Of a stretch of DNA of 39,098 nt, positions 33,005 to 39,098 are shown in pieces. Under the pieces are notes generated by a model. It was not told the origin of the DNA. It searched no databases and saw only the letters and a list, made by a program, of their open reading frames with translations. Every line of letters begins with the position of its first letter. Positions within the stretch are counted from its first letter, which is position 1. A program made the translations under genes and the position numbers. Source of the stretch: Gammaproteobacteria bacterium RIFOXYD12_FULL_61_37 (GTDB lineage Bacteria > Pseudomonadota > Gammaproteobacteria > Chromatiales > Chromatiaceae); NCBI GenBank assembly GCA_001801995.1, contig MGZB01000055.1, forward strand, positions 1-39,098, given 5' to 3'.

Positions 33005-34048
33005 ATGGAATTCCAGACCCTGTCCTCTCCCCACAGCGAACGAGTGAACAGCGTCAGCGAGGTCATGTCCCAGGTCCTGCTGGCCCTGCTGCCCGCGATC
33101 ATCGCCATGACCTATTACTTCGGCTGGGGTCTGCTCATCAAGCTGGTCCTGGCCAGCCTCACGGCCCTGGCCGCCGAGGCGGCGATGCTCTGGGTCCGCT
33201 CCCGCCCCATCTGCCCGGCCCTGCTCGACCTCAGCGCCATCCTGACGGCCTGGCTCTTCGCCCTCGCCACCCCGCCGCTGCTGCCCTGGTGGATGACGGT
33301 GCTGGGGATGCTCTTCGCCATCATCCTGGTGAAGCAGCTCTACGGCGGCCTGGGCTACAACCCCTTCAACCCCGCCATGGCGGCCTATGTGCTGCTGCTC
33401 ATCTCCTACCCCGTGGAGATGACGAGCTGGCTGTCGCCGCGCATGCTGAATGAGCACCTACTGGGCTTCGGCGAGACCCTGGGCGCGATCTTCCAGGGGA
33501 CCCTGCCCGCCGGCCTGACCTGGGACAGCATCGCCGGGGCCACACCCCTGAACGAGATGCGGCTCCAGCTCGGCATGAACCACACGGTCAGCGAGATACG
33601 CCAAGGCCCCCTCTGGGGCAGCTACGGCGCGAAGGGCTGGGAATGGATAGGCAACTGGATCTTGCTGGGCGGTCTCTGGATGCTCTACAAGCGCACCATC
33701 ACCTGGCACATCCCGGCATCCATGCTGGGCAGCCTGCTGCTGGTCTCCCTGTTCTTCTTCAGCCTGGACCCCGAGACCCACCCCTTCGGCCTCTTCCATC
33801 TCTTCAGCGGCGGGGCCATGCTGGGGGCCTTCTTCATCGCCACCGACCCGGTGACCGCCTCCACTACCAAGCGGGGGCAACTGATTTACGGGGCCGCCAT
33901 CGGCCTGATCGTCTACATCATCCGCACCTGGGGCGGCTATCCCGATGCCGTGGCCTTCGCCGTGCTGCTGCTGAACCTGGCCGCACCCACCATCGACTAC
34001 TACACCCAGCCTCGGGTGGTCGGCCAGGGGGATGGGCAGCATGGTTAA
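33005..34048 (+). CDS. rsxD: Electron transport complex subunit RsxD/RnfD
   Basis: A 347-residue membrane subunit of the NqrB/RnfD family with about nine membrane segments. The FMN is attached covalently to a Thr in this family; here the site is in FIATDPVTASTTKRGQ. KQLYGGLGYNPFNPAMAAYV is also typical. It starts 3 bp after rsxC and overlaps rsxG by 8 bp. Confidence 0.96.
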   Translation: MEFQTLSSPHSERVNSVSEVMSQVLLALLPAIIAMTYYFGWGLLIKLVLASLTALAAEAAMLWVRSRPICPALLDLSAILTAWLFALATPPLLPWWMTVLGMLFAIILVKQLYGGLGYNPFNPAMAAYVLLLISYPVEMTSWLSPRMLNEHLLGFGETLGAIFQGTLPAGLTWDSIAGATPLNEMRLQLGMNHTVSEIRQGPLWGSYGAKGWEWIGNWILLGGLWMLYKRTITWHIPASMLGSLLLVSLFFFSLDPETHPFGLFHLFSGGAMLGAFFIATDPVTASTTKRGQLIYGAAIGLIVYIIRTWGGYPDAVAFAVLLLNLAAPTIDYYTQPRVVGQGDGQHG

Positions 34049-34688
34049 CCTCAAGGCGGTGACCTTCGCCGGGGCCACCCTGGCCCTCTTCGCCATCCTC
34101 GGCACGGGCCTGGTCGCCTTCACCCAGCAGCAGACCAAGGACCTCATCGCCGCCAACGAGCGCCTCGCCCTCTTGCGCAAGCTGGAGGTGCTGGTGCCGC
34201 CGGAGACGGTGGACAACGACATGGTCCAGGACGGCGTGCGGGTCCACCGGGCCGACCTGCTGGGCGACAACAGCACCACCATCTACCGGGGCCGCCGCAA
34301 CGGCGAACCCGTGGCGGCCGTCTTCACCACCGTCGTCCCCAACGGCTACGCCGGCCCCATCAACCTGCTGGTCGCGGTCAAGGCCGACGGCACCCTGATG
34401 GGGGTGCGCGTCGTCTCCCACAAGGAGACGCCGGGCCTGGGCGACAAGATCGAGGAAGAGAAGAGCGACTGGGTCCTAGGCTTCAAGGGCAAGTCCCTGG
34501 CCGACCCGGCCGAGGGGCAGTGGAAGGTCAAGCGCGACGGCGGGGCCTTCGATCAGTTCACCGGCGCCACCATCACCCCGCGCTCCCTGGTCCAGGCGGT
34601 GAAGAACACACTCATCTACGTCCGCGAGCAGGGGGACCGCTTCTACCGCATCCCGGCGCGGACGGATAACCTCCAGGAGAAACCCTGA
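34041..34688 (+). CDS. rsxG: Electron transport complex subunit RsxG/RnfG
   Basis: A 215-residue subunit with one N-terminal membrane helix (AVTFAGATLALFAILGTGLVAF) and a periplasmic FMN-binding domain. The covalent FMN motif is FDQFTGATITPRSLVQAV. VVSHKETPGLGDKIE is equally typical. ATG 34041 is preferred over 34032 because the AGGGGG ribosome-binding site ends at 34031, leaving 9 bases. It overlaps the start of rsxE by 1 bp. Confidence 0.95.
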   Translation: MVNLKAVTFAGATLALFAILGTGLVAFTQQQTKDLIAANERLALLRKLEVLVPPETVDNDMVQDGVRVHRADLLGDNSTTIYRGRRNGEPVAAVFTTVVPNGYAGPINLLVAVKADGTLMGVRVVSHKETPGLGDKIEEEKSDWVLGFKGKSLADPAEGQWKVKRDGGAFDQFTGATITPRSLVQAVKNTLIYVREQGDRFYRIPARTDNLQEKP

Positions 34689-35377
34689 TGGCGGAGATGC
34701 GCTATGGTACGGTTATCAAGGACGGGCTCTGGGATAATAACCAGGCCCTGGTGGCCCTGCTCGGCCTCTGCCCCCTGCTGGCCGTGACCACCAACGCCGT
34801 CAACGGGCTGGGGTTGGGTATCGCCACCACGGCGGTGCTACTCCTCTCCAATAGCGTCATCTCCCTGATCCGTAACCTGGTCCGGCCCGAGGTGCGCCTG
34901 CCCGTCTTCGTGCTGGTCATCGCCTCCTTCGTCACGGCGGTCGAACTCAGCATGAGCGCCTGGTTCTTCGAGCTGCACAAGATCCTCGGCATCTTCATCG
35001 CCCTGATCGTGACCAACTGCACCATCGTCGGCCGCGCCGAGGCCTTCGCCTCCAAGCAGCCCGTTACCCTCGCCGCCCTGGATGGCCTCGCTATGGGCAT
35101 CGGCTTCACCCTGGTCCTGGTGGTACTGGGCGGCATGCGCGAGCTTGTGGGACAAGGCACCCTCTTTTCTCAAGCCCACCTCATGTTCGGCGAGGCCGCG
35201 CGTGGCATGACCCTCACCCTGGGCAAGGACTTCCACGGCATGCTCATCGCCATCCTCCCCCCCGGCGCCTTCATCGGCATGGGGCTGCTGATCGCCCTGA
35301 AACGGTGGTTGGACCTCCGTTCCCTGGCGGCCAGGCGCCAAAGCCCGGCGGCGTCCGGGGAGGCACGCGTCGCCTAG
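34688..35377 (+). CDS. rsxE: Electron transport complex subunit RsxE/RnfE
   Basis: A 229-residue six-helix subunit paralogous to RsxA. Family marks are IKDGLWDNNQALVALLGLCPLLAVTTNAVNGLG, TNCTIVGRAEAFASKQPV, and LGGMRELVGQGTLF, with conserved cysteines for the intramembrane cluster. It completes the rsxABCDGE set. The usual downstream nth gene is absent; creB begins 20 bp later. Confidence 0.96.
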   Translation: MAEMRYGTVIKDGLWDNNQALVALLGLCPLLAVTTNAVNGLGLGIATTAVLLLSNSVISLIRNLVRPEVRLPVFVLVIASFVTAVELSMSAWFFELHKILGIFIALIVTNCTIVGRAEAFASKQPVTLAALDGLAMGIGFTLVLVVLGGMRELVGQGTLFSQAHLMFGEAARGMTLTLGKDFHGMLIAILPPGAFIGMGLLIALKRWLDLRSLAARRQSPAASGEARVA

Positions 35378-35397
35378 CCTCCGGAGCTGGACCGGCC

Positions 35398-36078
35398 ATG
35401 CCCAGAATCCTGTTGATCGAAGACGAGGCGGCCATCGCCGATACGGTCGTCTATGCCCTGGAGACGGAGGGCTTCCGCGTCACCTGGAAGACCCTGGGCA
35501 GGGAGGGGCTGGCCCTGTTGCGCGAAGGGGGGCTGGACCTGGCGGTGCTCGATGTCGGCCTGCCCGATGGCAATGGTTTCGAGCTTTGCAAACAGATCCG
35601 GACCTTTTCCCAGATCCCCATCATCTTCCTTACCGCCCGGTCGGAAGAGATCGACCGCATCGTCGGCCTGGAGATCGGCGCCGACGACTATGTCACCAAG
35701 CCCTTCAGCCCCCGCGAGCTGGCGGCCCGGGTGAAGGCGATCCTCAAGCGGAGCGGCGGCGTGGCGGCACCCGTCGTCGGCGGTTTCGAGATCGACCGGG
35801 AACGCTCCCTGATCCGCTACCAGGGCCAGCGCCTCGATCTGACCCGCTACGAATACCTCATCCTCGCCCTGCTGCTCGGCCGCCCGGAGCGGATCTTTTC
35901 CCGCGAGGAGATCATGGACCGGGTCTGGAGCGACCCCGCCGAGAGCTTCGACCGGGCCGTGGATACCCACATCAAGACCCTGCGGGCCAAGCTGCGGGCC
36001 ATCCGCGAGGACGAGGAACCGATCCGGACCCACCGGGGCATGGGCTACAGCTTCAGCGGGGCGGTCAGTGAGGCTTAG
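35398..36078 (+). CDS. creB: Two-component response regulator CreB
   Basis: A 226-residue OmpR-family regulator. The receiver starts MPRILLIEDEAAIADTVVYALETEG, with the phospho-Asp in LAVLDVGLPDGNGFE and the Lys in YVTKPFSPRELAARV. A C-terminal winged helix with VWSDPAESFDRAVDTHIKTLRAKLR follows. The ATG at 35398 is the family start; the frame continues upstream into rsxE without coding features. The creC start overlaps its end by 11 bp. It should bind cre-tag sites, but I found no TTCAC-N6-TTCAC pair before creD. Confidence 0.94.
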   Translation: MPRILLIEDEAAIADTVVYALETEGFRVTWKTLGREGLALLREGGLDLAVLDVGLPDGNGFELCKQIRTFSQIPIIFLTARSEEIDRIVGLEIGADDYVTKPFSPRELAARVKAILKRSGGVAAPVVGGFEIDRERSLIRYQGQRLDLTRYEYLILALLLGRPERIFSREEIMDRVWSDPAESFDRAVDTHIKTLRAKLRAIREDEEPIRTHRGMGYSFSGAVSEA

Positions 36079-37498
36079 CCTTCGCCTCTTCCTCGGTTAC
36101 TCGCTGATCATCGTCCTGGGCGGCTGGCTCTTCTTCAATGAATTCAGCAAAGTGGTGAGGCCTGGCCTCCGCCAGTCCCTGGAGGAATCGCTGGTGGATA
36201 CCGCCAACCTCCTGGCCGAGCTGGTGGCGCGGGAGGTCGTGGAGAGACGCATCACCCAGGGTGAATTCGCCCAGGGCATGGCCCGTTACGGTGAGCGCCG
36301 CTTCAACGCCCGGATCTGGTCCCTGACCAAACGGTTTCCCCACCTCTTCGTCTATGTGACCGATGCCAAGGGTATCGTGGTTTACGACTCCCGCGGGCGC
36401 GGCCTGGGCGCCGACTATTCCCGCTGGAACGATGTCTATCTCACCCTGCGAGGCCAATACGGTGCCCGTTCGTCCCCCGAGGACCCCAACGACGAGGGCA
36501 GCAGTGTCATGTACGTGGCGGCCCCCGTCCTCGCCGAGGGCAGGCTCGCCGGGGTGCTGACCGTCGCCAAGCCCTCCCTCAGCGTGCAACCCTTCGTCGA
36601 TCAGCTTCGCCGCCAATTGATGGAGAAGGGTGTCTGGCTCGCCCTGGCCTCCCTGCCGGTGGTTTTTTTGCTGTCGATCTGGCTCACCGCCTCGGTGCGC
36701 CGGTTGACGGCCTACGCCCTGGAGGCGCGGGCGGGGAGGCGGGTCGCGCCACCCCGCCCCAGGGAACCCGAGCTGGCCCAACTGGCCGAGGCCATGGAGG
36801 CGATGCGGGTCGAACTGGAGGGCAAGGACTACGTCGAACGCTACCTGCACACCCTGACCCACGAATTGAAGAGCCCCCTGGCAGCCATCCAGGGGGCGAG
36901 CGAGTTGTTGCAGGAGGAGATGCCGGCCGCCGCGCGGGCGCGCTTCCTGGGGAACATCCGCGCCGAGACCCAGCGCATGCAGCGGATCGTGGAGCGCCTG
37001 CTCCATCTGGCGGTGGTGGAGAAGCGGCAGAGCCTGCAAGATGTCGAGCCACTCGATCCCGATCAACTGGCGCGCACCCTCTGCGAGGAGAAGGCCCCCC
37101 AGTGCCAAGCCAAGGGGCTCCAGCTCCAACTGGGGCTGGAGGGTCGGGCCAGGGTCACCGGCGAGCGTTTTCTCCTGCGGCAGGCCATGGGCAACCTGAT
37201 CGACAACGCTATCGATTTCAGCCCGCCCGGCGGCCTCATCACCCTGGATTCGGCCCAACGGGAAGGGGCCTGGACCCTGACCATCGGCGACCAGGGGCCG
37301 GGGATTCCCGATTACGCCATCGAGCGGGTCTTCGAGCGGTTCTATTCACTGCCGCGCCCCAACGGTGGCGGAAAGAGCACCGGCATCGGCCTCGCCTTCG
37401 TCAAGGAGGTGGCGGAGCTGCACGGGGGCAGCGTCCGGCTCGAAAACCGGGAAGGGGGCGGCGGGGCGGTTGTCTCCCTGTCGTTGCCGGTCGAGTAG
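36068..37498 (+). CDS. creC: Sensor histidine kinase CreC
   Basis: A 476-residue inner-membrane kinase partnered with CreB. The first membrane helix (LGYSLIIVLGGWLFF) is followed by a periplasmic sensor with SRWNDVYLTLRGQYGARSSPEDP and SSVMYVAAPVL, matching E. coli CreC closely. A second helix is near residue 200. HAMP-like and DHp segments follow with the phospho-His in LTHELKSPLAAI, then the ATPase with NLIDNAIDFSPPGG, GDQGPGIPDYAIERVFERFYSLPRPN, and GIGLAFVKEV. The start is GTG at 36068, inside the creB end. All catalytic boxes are intact. Confidence 0.95.
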   Translation: MRLSLRLFLGYSLIIVLGGWLFFNEFSKVVRPGLRQSLEESLVDTANLLAELVAREVVERRITQGEFAQGMARYGERRFNARIWSLTKRFPHLFVYVTDAKGIVVYDSRGRGLGADYSRWNDVYLTLRGQYGARSSPEDPNDEGSSVMYVAAPVLAEGRLAGVLTVAKPSLSVQPFVDQLRRQLMEKGVWLALASLPVVFLLSIWLTASVRRLTAYALEARAGRRVAPPRPREPELAQLAEAMEAMRVELEGKDYVERYLHTLTHELKSPLAAIQGASELLQEEMPAAARARFLGNIRAETQRMQRIVERLLHLAVVEKRQSLQDVEPLDPDQLARTLCEEKAPQCQAKGLQLQLGLEGRARVTGERFLLRQAMGNLIDNAIDFSPPGGLITLDSAQREGAWTLTIGDQGPGIPDYAIERVFERFYSLPRPNGGGKSTGIGLAFVKEVAELHGGSVRLENREGGGGAVVSLSLPVE

Positions 37499-37507
37499 CG
37501 AAACATG

Positions 37508-37539
37508 GCGTAGGCTGGATAAGCGGAGCTCATCCACCG
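37508..37539. repeat. Single arm of the GGATAAGCGGAG repeat family
   Basis: GCGTAGGCTGGATAAGCGG and the following bases resemble the left arm of the element at 17281-17310, without a recognisable second arm. It lies in the 160-bp creC-creD gap, 9 bp after the creC stop. Confidence 0.55.
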
Positions 37540-37658
37540 GCCAGGAAAGCCACCGGATACGCCAAACGGACACATTGACCACACCCTGGCCACATCCTCT
37601 CCCCACATCACTCGCCTAACCTCTGATTCGCCAACACAACGAACCGGAGGATAGACAA

Positions 37659-39032
37659 ATGCAAAAGAGACTCTTCAGCAAGCTCGGGGTGATCTGCGGC
37701 CTGGTGGTGCTGCTGTTGTTGCCACTCAGTCTGATCAAAGGCGTGATCGCGGAACGGATCAAGTTCCGCGATCAGGCGCGGGATGGCATCGCCCAGAGCT
37801 GGACCGGGCCGCAGAAGCTGATCGGGCCGGTCCTGGTGGTGCCCTATGTGGAGCACCTGAGCCGGGATGTCTGGGATACACAGACCGGGAAGACGCGGAC
37901 GGAGAACTACAGCGAGACGCGCAAGCTCATGCTGCTGCCCGAGGCCCTCCATGTGAATGGCGAGGCCATTACGGAGGAGCGGACCCGGGGCCTCTATTCG
38001 GTCCCCGTTTATACCACGAGGCTGGCGCTCTCGGGGCGCTTCGACACCCGGCGCCTGGTGGAGTTGAAGGCCGACGCTTCGCGCAGATTGACCTGGCAAC
38101 AGCCCTACCTCAGCGTCCTGGTCAGCGACCTGCGCGGGGTGATCAAACAGCCGGTGCTTTCCTGGGCGGGAGAGAACGTCGCCTTCGAGTCCGGCCCCCG
38201 GATTGACAACGCCGGTTCCGGCATGCACGCGCCGCTGAAGGAGATCGGGACCGGGGAGACGCGGGAGTATGCCTTCAAGCTCGACCTGGTGCTGCGGGGC
38301 ATGGAGGGGCTCTCCTTCTCGCCCCTGGGCAAGGATACCCAGGTGGTGCTCCAATCCAACTGGCCCCACCCCAACTTCACCGGACGCTATCTGCCGAGCG
38401 CCCACGAGATCGGGGCGGAGGGCTTCCGGGCGGAATGGCTGGCCTCTTCCTTCTCCAGCCTCATGCCCCAGGCGGTGGAGGCCTGCCTGAAGGGCAACTG
38501 CCACGAACTGCTCGACAACACCTTCGGCGTATCGCTGATCAAGACGGCGGATATCTACCAGCAGTCGGAGCGTTCGGTGAAATACGGCCTCCTCTTCCTC
38601 GGTCTCACCTTCACCCTCTTCTTCGTCTACGAGGTGATGAAGGCCATGCAGGTCCATCCGGTGCAATATCTCCTGGTCGGGCTGGCCCTCTCCCTCTTCT
38701 TCCTGCTGCTGGTCTCCCTCTCGGAGCACTTCAGCTTTCCCCTGGCCTACGGCGCGGCGGCCACGGCCTGCACCCTGTTGCTGGGTGTCTACGTGAGCGC
38801 CGTGCTGGGAAGCCTTGCCGGCGGCGGGATCTTCACCGGGATGCTGGCCTTGCTCTACGGGGTGCTCTTCCTCATCGTCCGCTCGGAAGACAACGCCCTG
38901 CTCATGGGCAGCGTCCTGCTGTTCGTGGTGCTGGCAGGCGTGATGCTGGTGACCCGCCGGGTGGATTGGTACAGCCTGGGCGAAAAGGGTGACGGGATAG
39001 GGAGCGGGCAGCCTGAGCCACTCCAAGGCTAA
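37659..39032 (+). CDS. creD: Inner-membrane protein CreD
   Basis: A 457-residue CreD-family protein. One N-terminal membrane helix (LGVICGLVVLLLLPLSLIKGV) is followed by a large periplasmic domain of about 290 residues starting with RIKFRDQARDGIAQSWTGPQKLIGP. Then come about five C-terminal helices beginning KYGLLFLGLTFTLFFVYEVMKAMQVHPVQYLLVGLAL. CreD is the main CreBC-controlled gene in E. coli and affects envelope integrity; its biochemistry is unknown. It lies 160 bp after creC. GGAGG precedes the ATG. Its TAA stop overlaps the palindrome at 39029-39094. Confidence 0.94.
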   Translation: MQKRLFSKLGVICGLVVLLLLPLSLIKGVIAERIKFRDQARDGIAQSWTGPQKLIGPVLVVPYVEHLSRDVWDTQTGKTRTENYSETRKLMLLPEALHVNGEAITEERTRGLYSVPVYTTRLALSGRFDTRRLVELKADASRRLTWQQPYLSVLVSDLRGVIKQPVLSWAGENVAFESGPRIDNAGSGMHAPLKEIGTGETREYAFKLDLVLRGMEGLSFSPLGKDTQVVLQSNWPHPNFTGRYLPSAHEIGAEGFRAEWLASSFSSLMPQAVEACLKGNCHELLDNTFGVSLIKTADIYQQSERSVKYGLLFLGLTFTLFFVYEVMKAMQVHPVQYLLVGLALSLFFLLLVSLSEHFSFPLAYGAAATACTLLLGVYVSAVLGSLAGGGIFTGMLALLYGVLFLIVRSEDNALLMGSVLLFVVLAGVMLVTRRVDWYSLGEKGDGIGSGQPEPLQG

Positions 39033-39094
39033 CGATCATGGGGCGAGGCGACCCACCCCGGAAGATGAAAAGGGCGCCTCGCCCCCTGATCGTT
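39029..39094. repeat. GGGGCGAGGCG palindromic element (complete copy)
   Basis: The 20-bp arms at 39031-39050 and 39075-39094 are inverted repeats with one mismatch and a 24-bp loop. The creD stop (39030-39032) overlaps its left edge. Partial copies occur at 6423, 17401 and 27461. It could double as the creD transcript end. Confidence 0.8.
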
Positions 39095-39098
39095 CCCC

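Noticed and set aside
37499-37658. A CreB cre-tag (TTCAC-N6-TTCAC) before creD
   Set aside because: I looked for the direct repeat and found none; only a repeat arm and the GGAGG ribosome-binding site are visible.

Overview
The window is a stretch of GC-rich chromosome from a gammaproteobacterium. The creBCD set, RsxABCDGE, YgiQ, DusA, FkpB-IspH and FieF are all closest in layout or wording to gammaproteobacterial versions. A CruF-like carotenoid gene, an OprC-like copper receptor, DUF1841 and many dispersed palindromes would fit a purple sulfur bacterium or a relative (Chromatiales), but that placement is inference. No phage genes, tRNA, rRNA or CRISPR array were seen.

Layout. 1-2.1 kb: leftward adenosyltransferase-fkpB-ispH operon. 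2.1-4.7 kb: a small unknown gene, a mazEF pair and rimO, the last two diverging from a symmetrical promoter/operator, then a small membrane protein. 4.8-12.2 kb: a fused phosphotransferase/P-loop kinase, dusA, an HD-GYP response regulator, fieF, a GDYXXLXY/DUF2157 membrane pair and an orphan HybE-like protein. 12.4-17.3 kb: ygiQ, with a palindromic repeat read through in frame, then a three-gene operon of a carotenoid-type membrane protein and a MacB-like ABC exporter. 17.5-18.8 kb: DUF971 and hemH.

19.1-23.2 kb is the main discovery: a complete diversity-generating retroelement (DGR). Its target is a 741-residue receptor-like protein: Ser/Thr kinase, one membrane segment, PEGA domain and a C-terminal FGE/C-type-lectin domain. 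The last 40 codons are the variable repeat (VR, 21177-21298). Then come an Avd-like helical protein, the template repeat (TR, 21828-21949) and the reverse transcriptase. VR and TR differ at 17 of 122 positions and every difference is at a TR adenine, the signature of adenine-specific mutagenic retrohoming. The predicted product places a diversifiable ligand-binding domain outside the membrane and a kinase inside. The kinase-to-PEGA linker is itself made from an in-frame palindromic repeat.

23.5-27.5 kb: copper-type genes (OprC-like TonB receptor, divergent TauE/SafE-DsbD-like membrane protein) and an AAA/Fis regulator lacking the GAFTGA loop. 27.5-29.8 kb: DUF1841 and a TolC-like outer-membrane channel with a good promoter. 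30.2-35.4 kb: the rsxABCDGE electron-transport complex, followed within 20 bp by creBC and then creD, to the end of the window.

At least four families of short palindromic repeats are scattered between genes. Several copies overlap a stop codon, and two lie inside open reading frames.
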